A stretch of DNA of 64,000 nt, taken from Cristatella mucedo (Eukaryota > Bryozoa > Phylactolaemata > Cristatellidae). Below, in pieces: positions 35,691 to 45,445 of the stretch. A program made the translations under genes and the position numbers. Within the stretch, counting starts at the first letter, position 1, and each line of letters starts with the position of its first letter. The notes beneath the pieces are model-generated. The model had not been told where the DNA came from. It ran no database searches and saw only the letters and a list, made by a program, of their open reading frames with translations. The stretch lies in the NCBI GenBank assembly GCA_009760855.2, contig WPIO01000135.1:312001-376000 (forward strand), written 5' to 3'.

Positions 35691-35930
35691 GATAATAATA
35701 ATTTTGTAGCCCCCTCAGAGAACCTAATCTCTTTTTAGGCACTTTGCATTTGCTGCAAATGAAGCATGATTGAATGGTTAGTGGTAGCTAGCACAATAAC
35801 AACAAGTATATCGCGGTTAGAGGTGACATGCATAGGGTCAGCATGCAAATGTGGTTAGTCTCAGCATGCACAGCGTTGGCAAGTAGCACACAAAGGACGA
35901 ATCGCCTGGACCCGCAAAATTTGTGACAAA
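35690..35930 (-). mobile_element. LINE B 3' UTR fragment
   Basis: (AAT)n at 35692-35702, core cccctcagagaacctaatctctttttaggcac, then gacatgcatagggtcagcatgcaaatgtggttagt and gcatgcacagcg. This matches the UTR of the 28896 copy. Confidence 0.8.
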
Positions 35931-35935
35931 CAGAT

Positions 35936-37272
35936 GTAATGTAATGTAATTTATCTCCGTCTGTAACCCACAAAGTCACAAAGACCATGTGGGTGTTACG
36001 CAAAAGAGTTTTGTATAGCGAACTCACAGCCTAAGCGGCTTTCGGTACGCATTCGGTAGCCAACCGACTTCGTCTCACGCAACAAAGAGAAAATGGGAAC
36101 CATAGCAGAGTCATGAGAGCAGTTGAGGTTGTGAGTAGCATAGAAGTAGCAGTTCAGGACCACTGAAAAGGATAAGCTATAGTCGGCAGCAGAAGAGTAG
36201 TTGTCGTTGCGTAAGAATTGTGGAAGCGAGTTCCACAGTCTAGGACCTGCAGAGCTAAAGTTTCTGTCGCCAACTGTCTTTAAGCGGAGAAATGGGCTAA
36301 TTTATTGTCCACACAGGACCTGAGGGTGCGAACAGGCTGAAACTGATGCAGCAGTTCAGCTAGGTACGAAGGAGCTAAGCCGTGGCGGGCATTGTGGGTC
36401 AGCGTAAGAACTCGGCTCTCTATCCGTTACTCAACCGGCATCCACCCTAGCTCTTTTAGCAAAGGAGACACGTGCTCAAACCTCTAGTACTTGAAGACTA
36501 GTCTTGCAGCCATATTCGTAGTCAGCTGCAGTAGCCTAGTTGCTTTCTTTAGTAGCCCAGGAAAAAGGGAAGTACAATAATCAAGCCGATACAGAACTAC
36601 GGAGCTAGTCAATTTTTTTACAAGCCACTGTGAGAGACAGCTCCTAATTTTAGATAGGGATCGGACGTGATGGCTAGCTGTAGAAGCATTCTTCTGAATG
36701 AAGCTCTTAAAATTTAGGCAGCTGTCAAAAACGACACCTAAATTTCGAGCACGTGGTCATGGTCGCACAACGGCATCACCTATTAGAAGAGCAAAACCTT
36801 TTAATCCAGCCACACGCTTAGGGTGTCCTATGAGCAGCAGTTCGATTTTATCGTCATTTAGTTTCAAGAAGTTTTCCGACATCCAGGATCGAATATCGGC
36901 ATGGCAAGCATTCAGTTTCTCAGTTGCTGCAGCAGATTCCGACGGTTTGAATGACAAATACAGCTGAGTATCATCAGCATAAAAGTGATATCCTATTCCA
37001 TGGGCCTTAATCACTTTTCCGAGAGGTTGAGTATAAATTGAGAACAGTAAGGGACCGAGCACAGACCCTCGAGGGACTCTACAGGTGACCGGTCTCATGT
37101 GTGAGACCTGACCCCCACACGACACGGATTGAACACGATCAGACAAGTAGGATTTAAACCACGCCAGTGCTTCGTCTGCCAGACCGATCGTTGTTCTCAA
37201 TAGTTCAAGCAAAACTTCGTGATCAATGGTGTCAAAGGCAGCAGACAGATCTAACAGAGCTCGGGATGCATT
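35936..37272 (-). mobile_element. LINE A with reverse transcriptase domain, 5' truncated
   Basis: The longest LINE A. The 3' end is at 35936 (complement of attacattacat and gttacagacggagata). Going inward, the UTR and the WNSLP/VGDRSFSSAG coding region (36200-36290) lead to a 151-codon RT frame at 36757-37212. Extending the frame to 37270 gives [17 protein letters not shown]. It contains [16 protein letters not shown] and the catalytic box YADD (ORF residues 78-81), then [11 protein letters not shown]. The usual VPQG reads VPRG. A frameshift ends the frame at 36757. The element stops abruptly at a LINE B fragment. It is not active. Confidence 0.9.
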
Positions 37273-37510
37273 TTAAAATTGCGCTTGGCGATTACAAAGG
37301 CAAGAGGAAGAGTATAAATCGTGGAAAGTAGTACGTCAAGCATCGAGTCCGGGGTATCCGGTACTTTTGATCAATGCTCCGGAGTCTTTCACTACGATAA
37401 GACTTGAAGCTTTTTAGTGCAGCACTAGTGGTGCCCAGCTGTGCAACGAGAGGCACCAGAGGAGGTCGGCGCAATTGGCGGTATCAAATGCTGCAGAAAG
37501 AGTCAGTAAT
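37273..37510 (-). mobile_element. LINE B RT fragment
   Basis: The minus-strand text around 37280-37400 (gcgcttggcgattacaaaggcaagaggaagagtataaatcg) aligns with 12280-12330 of the copy at 11172, the segment between VLGPVLF and YADD, and continues to the LSAAF-like part near 37490. It is the last recognisable LINE before the composition change. Confidence 0.6.
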
Positions 37511-38620
37511 AATCAGCGGACGGCACGGAGTTAGTAGAAACCCGACCGAGAACGTATCGCACCCAGCTGAGCTGCTGCAAGCTTCGTCGACGCCCTCTCA
37601 GCTGCAGAGTCTCGGCTCTTCGCCGCAGCGAGCTCTGCGTGAGCTCTGCGCAAGCTCTGCGTGAGGCGACGTGCGTCGGGCCGCCGTCACCGATTGCCAG
37701 TTGCCGCCGATCGCATCGTGGCCGTCGCCGTACGACGATCGAGCTCATTCGCGGGACGGCCAGCACGGTGGCGCCGGCGGCGGCGGCGGTCCTGAGACCC
37801 CGACTACGCGCCCCGGGGCCACGGAGGCGGCGCCCGATCGAGTAAAACTGCGGTCTGCTAGCGGCGGCTCGTGGCGAGGATTGAGCGGAGAGTCGACGAT
37901 GCGGCGGGGACCGCGCGAGGGCGTGGCGTGCCGCAACGCTGGCGGGACTCGCGCAGCAAAATTGCGGCCTTATTCTGAGCCGGAAAAAACCGTGCGAGCT
38001 CGGTACAAATGGCTGCAAAAATCAGATGCGCGTCAGGTGGATGGCTAAGGAAACAAGAGGAGCTTGCAACGGAGACTAAATTTCGACCCTGCGGCCAGTC
38101 ACTGGCTTCGGGTTCGGGTTCGAGAAAAACGAGGCCAACGAGGCTCGGACTACTGGCAACGCCGCGTCAGATTTGCTCTATTCTCGTAATCGCACTGTCT
38201 TCCAGGAATCGCCGTCGCCAGCCCGAACGTCAGAATAATTGCTTTCTCGTCGCAGGCGGCGGAATGCCAATGTCAATCAAACAGGAAGCGCCGATTTGGC
38301 AGCCAGCGGCCCTACTTCGAAATTTCACCTCGCACCACTGCCGCCGCCAATCTAGTTAGCTGCCGTTGTCGCTCTCGCTCAAGCGAACAGCTGCAACAAG
38401 TTAGCGTTTGCAGCCGCCTCCGGTTTTCCCCGCGGGCAAACCGCGACGAAAAAGAAGAACGGCCGGTCGACGTGCTTGCAGCCGTTGGAGTGAGTGTTGG
38501 CGCAGAGAAAGCGCGCCGCCGCCGCTGCTGCCGCCGCCGCTGCCGCCGCCGCCGCCGGCGCACCGGGCCGCCATCGCCGGGCCCGGGGATTCGTCTTCGG
38601 GGCTGTGGAAAAAATGATCC
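37510..38620. other. GC/CpG-rich sequence, no assigned gene
   Basis: Overlapping long open frames on both strands (for example 37503-38018 minus and 37671-38048 plus) are expected where stops are rare because GC is high. A short 11-base repeat (gagctctgcgt) occurs three times at 37628-37660. A poly-CCG/Ala-Arg stretch lies at 38510-38575. This may be a CpG-island-like 5' region of an unseen gene. Confidence 0.4.
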
Positions 38621-38624
38621 GCTT

Positions 38625-38722
38625 ATCAAACAGCCTCGCTCATCTCACGGCAGACGACCCTTGGTGGCTGTCTCCGCCACTTCCAGCCGGGCAGCGAAGG
38701 ATCGCCCGCTGCGTCGCTCGCA
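38625..38722 (-). mobile_element. GC-shifted SINE A fragment
   Basis: The text aacagcctcgctcatctcacggcagacgacccttggtggctgtctccgccacttccagc...gaaggatcgcccgctgc follows the reverse-complement SINE A body (aacagcctcttttgtatagcgacagaagagcc...ggctgtcaccaccacttgcagc...aaaggatcgcccactgc) almost word for word with T/A to C/G changes. Confidence 0.6.
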
Positions 38723-38724
38723 CC

Positions 38725-40215
38725 GAGCGACCCGGGTCACTTGAGGTGCGACCCCTGGGCTGCGCGACCCAGTGGCACCGAGCACTTACGGACGCTCCGC
38801 CGCCGCGGCGACCGCTGTTACGTTTGTTTAGCGCCGCCGCCGCCGCCCGCGATCGCACGCGGCGGCGGCAGCAGCAGCGGTAGCAGCGGAGGCGCCCTTA
38901 GGCGCTGCGTTCGCGGGCGAAGTCGCAGTCTCTCCCGTTTGGCTAGCGACGAGCGAGCGACGCAAGCTGGCCAAGCGCCGCGAAGCACGTGGCTTACCGC
39001 GCGCGACGCGGCGCGGCCTCGACGGCAGCGCTGCCTACCGCGTCAGCTGGCAGCGCTGCCGTCGTAAGAGCCGCTCCGTCCTCATTAAATACAGAGTTTC
39101 CTTTGTTTCCGCGAACCGCTAAGCTCCGGCTGTTTGGAGTCACACAGCGACGACGTTGTTGTTTAGACTGCCCGCGGCGGAACAACTGGAAACCGATGGC
39201 ATTCTTGGCAATCGTTCCAGGAGGCTTGCGGTGAAAACGCGTGCGACGCGAAGACGCGCGCTAGCGATGCGCCCAGCCGCGGCGCTACCTGCAATCGCCC
39301 GACGCTCGTCGGCCGCCGCACCTGTACTTGTAGCCGCCGCAAAGGCCGGCCTCGGCGGGGCTGCACGACAGAGGACAATAGCTCAAGCGCAGGCAACTCG
39401 ACATATCGCGATCTCTGCGATCAGAGCGCCGGCGGCGCTCCCGCGCGGCGACGCGCTCAACTACCGGTCGTCTGCTGCGCGATCCGTCCGGCGCGGCGCT
39501 CGCTTCGTCCGGCCGCGACGCGAGGGCGGCGAGCGTTTTCTCGCGCGCGGCAGCCCGGTCGCAAGGCCGCCGGGCTGCGTAGCCTCGATAGGGCTGACTA
39601 AAATTAGCGGTAAAGTAGGCGCACTGTACGTCGGACAGCGGAGCCGGCGAGGGCTGCCGCAGCGGTAGCTGAAGCGACGGTAGCGCGCAGACCTTGAGCA
39701 ACTCGCCTGCAGAGCCCGCTACACGAGACCAGCTGTAGGGCGAGTGCGCGTGCACTCTCGTTAGCGTTGCGGCTGCTGGAGGCGGCGGCGGCGGGGATGG
39801 AGGCGGCGGCGGAGGCGGTAGGCCAGCGGTTGCAAGCTAATTAGCGGAATCAGCGGCGCCGACCCGCTGCCCTCTCGCGGCTGAGACGAAGCGCTTCAAT
39901 TTCGCCGAATGGGTTTGCAGCCGATCAAACGCTGTGTCGGGGACCTGTACGCGTGGCCACCTAGTCTGCTGGCCCGCGCAAGCTGTGGAGCTCGTTGACA
40001 TTGCTGGGCAGGCGAAAGCACGCTGGCTTACTACTTCAAATGCGCACGTACACGAACTAATGTTCGCGTAGCGAGTGAATGTTTGGATATTCAAAATTCC
40101 GAAAGCAATCAACAATCGAAACTGCCGCGCAACACCAATCTTCAATGATTTGCTGCTTGGCTCTCGATCGAAAAGCGTATCGGCTTCAAGCTGCCGTCGG
40201 TCAGGCTGAGTTACG
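38725..40215. other. GC/CpG-rich sequence, no assigned gene
   Basis: Arg/Ala-rich open frames (39156-39668 plus, 39285-39755 minus) show no domain, signal peptide or splice logic I can support. A GGC-rich patch lies at 39780-39825. Confidence 0.4.
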
Positions 40216-40218
40216 AGA

Positions 40219-40350
40219 AAGGCTAGCTGATTGAACCGCCTCGTTTACGTAGCGTCAGAGGAGCCGCAGCAGTTATCACTTCCGCTTGCGGAGGGCAATC
40301 TAGAGTTCTCTGCTGCTGAAATCGAACCCACTACCGCAGTAGTGAAGTGT
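40219..40350 (-). mobile_element. SINE A fragment
   Basis: Tail complement gctagctgattgaaccgcctcgttt, body gtcagaggagccgcagcagttatcacttccgcttgcgg, and a B box complement aaatcgaacccactacc. The A-box half is lost. Confidence 0.7.
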
Positions 40351-40639
40351 TAAGACCTTGCCCCCTAGGCAAAGACGCAGGGGCTCACTCACCCCTTCAT
40401 CCTCTTGTTGCTGGCTTACCTCAATTCAAAATACTTCCTTTAACAGTTCTAATAACCATGCACTCCTCAGATAGATGTCGTTTGTTCATGCTTGTATAGT
40501 TTTTCTGCTTCAAAAGCCTAAAACTTGCTACCAGCCCACGCGTTTCTCACAATCTTTACTCCCTCCGCGAGAATTCTCACTTGTGTGCTGGTGCGTGCTG
40601 CAATTGTTGATCATATGGCTAGCTAATCGACATAGCTCT

Positions 40640-40705
40640 CTCCAGCATAAGTAAAGTGCCTAGAAAGAGACTTAATACACATAAAGTGCTATGTAAATTT
40701 TCGCG
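40640..40705 (+). mobile_element. LINE B / SINE B 3' tail remnant
   Basis: gtaaagtgcctagaaagagacttaatacacataaagtgctatgtaaat keeps the hairpin pattern of the shared 3' end. The source family cannot be decided. Confidence 0.5.
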
Positions 40706-40709
40706 AGTT

Positions 40710-41255
40710 GTGTTCTGCATGTCGAGCTCTTCCACTTTGTGGTTTCATTGAGACACATGTACGCTACTGCTGATCCTGGACACCTGTCCTTCTAAGGCTT
40801 CCAACAAATAGACTTATCTAGGCTGAAGACTTATATTTCTTGTGTATGGGTGCTCTTAATTCCAACAATTCTCCGCTATAGTCGGACAAGTAGTGCATTG
40901 ATGTTGCATTTGCATCTCGTTAGCTGCACTTTAATGTTCACGGCTTATCGATATTTGTCGCGCGTCTTCATTTAGACAGCAACATTTGTTTTTGCAGCGT
41001 GATGGAAAAGCACAAGCAATAGCCGCGCGAAAACCAAGAATGAACGCCATCACACGTATACAACACTGCTGACTTTTATTCGTGATTTACTAACGGAAGG
41101 CAGGCCTTCTAGCACAGCAGCTACAATCTAGCATCGCGCACCATACAAGGAGTTTCTTTTAAAAATGCCGGCTTCACTGTTGAATACGTTCTGGCGCAAT
41201 AAGTCGCTCCTTGCGTTTTGCTGACGGCGGCACCTTCGTTAGTAAGCCGGATATT
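40710..41255. other. No recognised feature
   Basis: AT-richer sequence ahead of the LINE B tail at 41262. No exon or repeat core is seen. Confidence 0.4.
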
Positions 41256-41261
41256 TTCGCC

Positions 41262-41822
41262 GATTTTCGATAATAATAATAATAATAATATTGCACTTGA
41301 TAAAGCGCCCTCAGAGAACTTAATCTCTTTCTAGGCGCTTTACATTTGCTGCAAAGTGATACGCAATAGAATAGTAAGTAAAATCATGCTTGAAAAACAA
41401 ACAAAATGAATAACATGGTTAGGGGTTACATGCACAGGGTCAGCATGCAAATGTGGTTAGTGGCAGCATGAACAGTGTCAGCACGCATAAGCACATCGAG
41501 GACGAATCACAAGGACCCACTAAATGCTGTCCTAAATAGGTATGTTTTTAAGTTTCTTTTAAATGTGGTCAGGTCAGGGGATGTTCTGATGCAGGTCGGG
41601 AGGGAGTTCCAGGCTGTGGGAGCATACGAGCTAAATGCACGGTCTCCAAAGGATTTAAGGTTTGTACGAGGTATTTCTAGACTGTTGGATTCCGAAAAGC
41701 GAGTGGTACGATGCTTTGCCTGATGGGGTAGTATCTCTGAAAGATAGGCTGGAGCCATAGAATGAAGAGACCTAAAAGTGAGTGACAAAACCTTGAAGTC
41801 AATCCGTTGCTTGACTGGTAAC
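41262..41822 (-). mobile_element. LINE B C-terminal and 3' UTR, 5' truncated
   Basis: (AAT)n at 41272-41290, core gcgccctcagagaacttaatctctttctaggcgc, and UTR motifs gttaggggttacatgcacagggtcagcatgcaaatgtgg. On the minus strand, 41507-41788 reads SLTFRSLHSMAPAYLSEIL and SYAPTAWNSLPTC and ends in TFKRNLKTYLFRTAF. It is closely related to the 28896 copy. It is truncated at VKQRIDF near 41820, about 600 bases downstream of the TGF-beta pseudogene's 3' end. Confidence 0.88.
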
Positions 41823-41959
41823 CAGCGATGCCACCGATGTACGTAACAGATCGCCAGAGATTACGTTGCATTTTGGACGAGTCCTCGATGGACACGGCGA
41901 GTCATCGACGACGCAGGCTTAGACAAAGCTGTACCGACCTCGGAATTCGCTCGATTGGC

Positions 41960-42075
41960 CTGAGTCTCAGAGATTGACAGGCTATCTTCTCTGGGGAGCC
42001 TGCCGCACCAAGGTGGCAGTGCAGAAGTGCTGTCTTCTCTAGGGAGCCTGTCGAACCAGGACGGCAATGTGGATA
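41960..42075. repeat. Two-copy tandem repeat of about 50 bases
   Basis: The phrase tatcttctctggggagcctgccgcaccaaggtggcagtg is followed by tgtcttctctagggagcctgtcgaaccaggacggcaatg. It lies downstream of the TGF-beta pseudogene. Confidence 0.75.
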
Positions 42076-42433
42076 TGCTGTCTCTAATGTCAGGACAGAT
42101 GGTTTTCTACGGCGTACAACCAGTGGTGGCTTATAATGCAGCTCGGTATAGGATATTCGTCGCCCAGTTGCTTCTTAGCAATCTGCCGCTGTTACGCAGC
42201 AGTTGCAGCTGGTGAGCAAGCGACTGTGAGGTCAGACATACTCAGGGGACATCCATTTCGCAGCTGTGTCTCTAATGCACGGCAATCCAGAGCGTGGAGA
42301 TAGATGCATGAATCTGTGGGCTAGTTGGTGGCAGAATCGTGGGACGAGAGAGGTTGAAGAAAAATTTCGCAGGCGGCAGACCGTCAGCTGTGCTAAGAGT
42401 CGCGGGTGACGTCGGAGAGCAGTTGTCCGCAGC

Positions 42434-42643
42434 TCCGAAGCATCCGCATTCTCCGACAGACAGATTGAGCAGCACCGAATCCTTGACGATTCCGTCCGAA
42501 TTAATGCACACCACCTTCAAGGAATGCAGCCAAACGGGAATGCAGCCCTGGGTGTTAGAAGGTCTCCAATATCCTCGTCGGTTAGTACCATCTTTTGGAA
42601 GTACATGAGCGTGAGTCCATGGGCTGGAACCAGATGCTTTTCG
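42434..42643 (-). pseudogene. Last exon of decayed TGF-beta-type ligand (copy 1)
   Basis: This aligns with 49854-50053 of the intact copy. The acceptor (gatgtag|CG) and the end LSVGECGC are conserved. Differences that break it: the stop codon after CGCS has become Gly (ECGCFGAAD), so translation would run 40 or so residues further. The adjacent cysteine pair of the knot is replaced (the intact LFTLCCAPV region reads through CTAACACCCAGGGCTGCA). There is a shift of frame between the HAYLLQ-equivalent part and MKVVC. The exon is 210 bases rather than 200. Both the loss of knot cysteines and the shifts argue against function. Confidence 0.85.
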
Positions 42644-42827
42644 CTACATCAGAAAAGTTGGCGGCTGCGAGTGAGGCTTCGCGTGAGGTTTTGCTTGGGG
42701 GCGAAGTGTGACGATGGTCTGCAGGATCGCTCGAAGATTGACTTGGCACTACACCGTACTCCTCTCGTAGAGTAGTAAACCAGGCTGCTTGCGCCACACG
42801 TATGCTCGCCTACGTAGTCATGATATG

Positions 42828-42925
42828 ATATAATTCATTTTTATAGCGCCCTAAGAGAATGTATTCTCTATTCAGATGCTTCACGCGTGCCACGGGACGC
42901 GAGCCCATGACCTTACCGTTTAAAA
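42828..42925 (-). mobile_element. SINE B 3' part
   Basis: Complement text: gatataattcatttttatagcgccctaagagaatgtattctctattcagatgctt, then a B-box complement gggacgcgagcccatgacc. This is the tRNA half joined to the LINE B-like tail. Confidence 0.7.
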
Positions 42926-42934
42926 ACATACAGG

Positions 42935-43045
42935 CTGACGTAGCAGCCTCTTTTGTATAGCGACAGAAGAGCCTTTTCGGCTATCACCGCCGCCACTTGA
43001 AGCGGCGATAAAGGATTGCCAACCCTCGAGCCTCCTGTTGCTTAC
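42935..43045 (-). mobile_element. SINE A body
   Basis: gtagcagcctcttttgtatagcgacagaagagccttttcggctatcaccgccgcc, then gcggcgataaaggattgcc. It carries the family core without a clear B box. Confidence 0.7.
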
Positions 43046-43287
43046 CCCGGCATGCTTCCGAACCGAGGTGACGACACGGTGCGAGTCCTTTCGACCAGCA
43101 ATCCTTGGCTGCTAAGCGTTTGCGGGGTCAAGCCTATTTCCATCTAGCGGACGATCGTTTGTGACTAGCTGCAACCGGTCCCTCCCCCCTGCACGTGCCC
43201 GGGGCGGGGCTGGGGGAGGGGGAGCTGCCAGGTCAGCGTCCGTGGCTGTTCGCTCGCGCTGAACAGTGACGATGAGGCTTCACTTAC

Positions 43288-43901
43288 CTCACACGATCCT
43301 TGGCAAAAACGATGGCAAGCGCACTCGGTTCAAGTGCGAAGGTGAAGCTGAGGCCGCCGTGGAAATACGCACACAGCTTCTGCAAGCAGCGCCGAAATGT
43401 GCCGCCGCGATCGAAGCCTGCCTGCGGAGGCTTCGCTGTTCCTCGCACCAGCAAGCCTTATGCGTGTCTCCGCTTTTGACCTTTTTGGCTCACGAGACGT
43501 TGGTGGCGACAAGAGTGAATGGCTCGAGTGCCTCGGAATAGGAAGGCTACACGACGACGAGACAACACAGTCATCGTCGTGGTTGTAGTTGCGACGCAGC
43601 AGCAGCTCGAGCGACAGACGGCCGCTGCTAACGCCGAGCTCAGCCGGACACAGCGCGCTGCCGTCGCTGCGTCCGTCACTGTCGTCGTCGCCGCCGTCAG
43701 TCGCGTGCGAACTGCTGCTCGACGAACAGTTGCTCATCGTCGACGCCGCCTGGCCGAGCTGCGACGGCTCCGCGCGTGTGCACGTGGAGACTCGGCTTGG
43801 CCGCTCGGACGGCATCGCGAACCTGCGCGCTGGCAATGTCGAACTCGAGGCAGACTAGCCGCTCGCCTCGAACGGGCCCTGAGCACTCACTCGCGCCGAC
43901 G
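43288..43901 (-). pseudogene. Middle exon of decayed TGF-beta-type ligand (copy 1)
   Basis: Homologous to 51214-51855. It keeps the acceptor (gtgcactctttcag|CG), the string SGPVRGERLVCLEFDIAS with VRDAVRAAKPSLHVHTR, and a donor (GTGTGAG|GTAAGT). It is two bases longer just after the acceptor, shifting the entry frame. Other indels put the DGGDDD and RLSLEL parts in a different frame from the start. In the knot region the first cysteine of CC is Arg (FRRCLQK), and the string ending in the LEPxGxxxxFCRGSC equivalent runs to a premature stop. The furin-type site is not recognisable. Exon length is 614 against 642 bases. Confidence 0.85.
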
Positions 43902-44179
43902 CTGAAAGAGTGCACGCGAAAGAAATCCTCGTCACTGCCGTGCCGCGGGCGGGCAGTCGTGGGCGCGGAGTTCGCTGCAAGACTACGATCGCTGCCTTGA
44001 GCCTCGTTCGGCTCAAGAAAAAACTCTCGAGCGCGAGAAGTCAGCGAGCAGTTTGCAGCCGCAGTTTGCGAAATATCAACATCCACTTTACAGCAGTGTC
44101 ATTCGCGCTGGTGGACCCAAGTTGCCGCGTGCGAGCAAACGAGGTGGGGATTTGATGAAGCTCTCTCGTTGCGCCTTTC

Positions 44180-44458
44180 TTACGAAACGACAACTAGTCT
44201 CCTACCGCCGACTATGGCTCATCTTTCCCAGCGGTCCTGAGCTGCTACTTCCTCGCTACACACTACTTCAACTGCTCTCCTGACTCTGCTATGCTTAGCA
44301 CTTTCTCTTTGTTTCGTGGCACGAAGTCTGTTGGCGACCGAAAGGGTACCGAAAGCCGCTTAGGCTGCGAGTGCTCTAGGCAAAACTCTCCTGCGAACTA
44401 CCCACATAGTCTTTGTGGCTCTGTGAAGTTACAGACTGAGATACATTACATTACATAT
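44180..44458 (+). mobile_element. LINE A 3' end fragment
   Basis: cgacaactagtctcctaccgccgactatggctcatctttcccagcggtcctgagctgctac follows the 32618 copy from just after WNSLPQFLRN. It ends ttacagactgagatacattacattacat. Confidence 0.85.
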
Positions 44459-44663
44459 CACTTCGGTCACTAGGCACTTGCAACCGGCCTGAATCTGAGC
44501 CGCCTGCTAATATGCTCCTGCTTAAGTATACGGGCCTCAGCTGGTCCACTCTTTTTTTCAAACTCACCCCTAGCTCACCAAAGGCTACTAGCGATATTAC
44601 CTGGCGCACTGAGGCACGTGACTTCTCGCGACGATCCATCCTGAACAAAGGTAAAACAGAGGC

Positions 44664-44765
44664 TAGCTGATTTAACAGGTTCATCTCGCATGGCGGCATA
44701 AGAGCCCTAACTGCTAATATCGAGCCGCTTGCAGTCAGCAGTAAACGATTGCCCGCTGCAGAGTG
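44664..44765 (-). mobile_element. SINE A fragment
   Basis: gctagctgatttaacaggttcatctcgcatggcggcataagagccctaactgctaatatcg then gcagtaaacgattgcccgctgcagag. A tail-and-body remnant, diverged. Confidence 0.65.
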
Positions 44766-44995
44766 ATTGTGCTTATGCGTGCTGACACTGTGCATGCTAC
44801 CACTAACCACATTTGCATGCTGACCCTGTGCATGTCACCCCTTACCATATTATTCATTTCGTTTGTTTTTCAAGCATGATTTTACTTACCATTCAATTGC
44901 ATTTCACTTTACAGCAATTGCAAAGCGCCTAGAGAGAGATTGAGTTCTCTGAGGGCGCTTTATCAAGTGAATTATTATTATTATTATTATTAAGG
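44766..44995 (+). mobile_element. LINE B 3' UTR
   Basis: gtgctgacactgtgcatgctaccactaaccacatttgcatgctgaccctgtgcatgtcacccc, then the hairpin gcgcctagagagagattgagttctctgagggcgc and (ATT)n at 44971-44993. The most regular hairpin of the family is here: the two 6-base arms pair perfectly. Confidence 0.9.
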
Positions 44996-45445
44996 TGTGC
45001 GGCTACGAGCTGAGCGAGTGCTTATGCGAGACTGAAAAGGCGAGAGAGCCCACGCGGAACGGGATTGGATGCCGGCCAGGCCCTTTCAGATTCGAGATTA
45101 AAAGCGTATATTTGAAAAGTGCATTTCCATGCCGATGCCGCTCTTTCGTGCCATCGACTTCCATCGCGCGGCCTGAATTCACCCGCTCGAAGTTCGACAG
45201 CGTCAATAGGTGCCAACTCTCAACGATGGAAATCGGAACTGCAAGGCTTCATTTCTTTCGCGTCACCCTGCAGCCAGAAGACGCTATCCAAAGCTGCTCG
45301 TTATTAGCGCCGAGCGATCTTCGGACTACCCGATCTCAGGCCCGCCCCGTCCCGCCCCGCAGCGCCTCGCTACGAGATCAGAGGCCTCGGCGGTAGCTGA
45401 GCGGCTATTCTTAGTGGTCGACGCCGCCAGTCGAGCGCGCCTTAC

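Larger units (their letters stand above)
42644..43287 (-). other. Intron 2 of the TGF-beta pseudogene, with two SINEs
   Basis: An intron of about 644 bases, against about 1160 in the intact copy. It contains a SINE B tail (42828-42925) and a SINE A (42935-43045), both minus strand. Beyond 43050 it is GC-rich. Confidence 0.65.
43902..45445 (-). other. Intron 1 of the TGF-beta pseudogene, loaded with insertions
   Basis: An intron of about 1540 bases against 954 in the intact copy. The extra length is explained by LINE A (44180-44458), SINE A (44664-44765) and LINE B (44766-44995). Outside these, 43910-44090 and 44995-45360 still resemble the intact copy's intron (for example gcgagactgaaaaggcgagag against gcgagactgagaagacgagag), so the duplication included introns. 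Confidence 0.75.

Noticed and set aside
37503-39755. Several 100-170 codon ORFs in GC-rich DNA as genes
   Set aside because: Open frames overlap on both strands with Arg/Ala/Pro composition, as expected when stop codons are rare. No motif or splice support.
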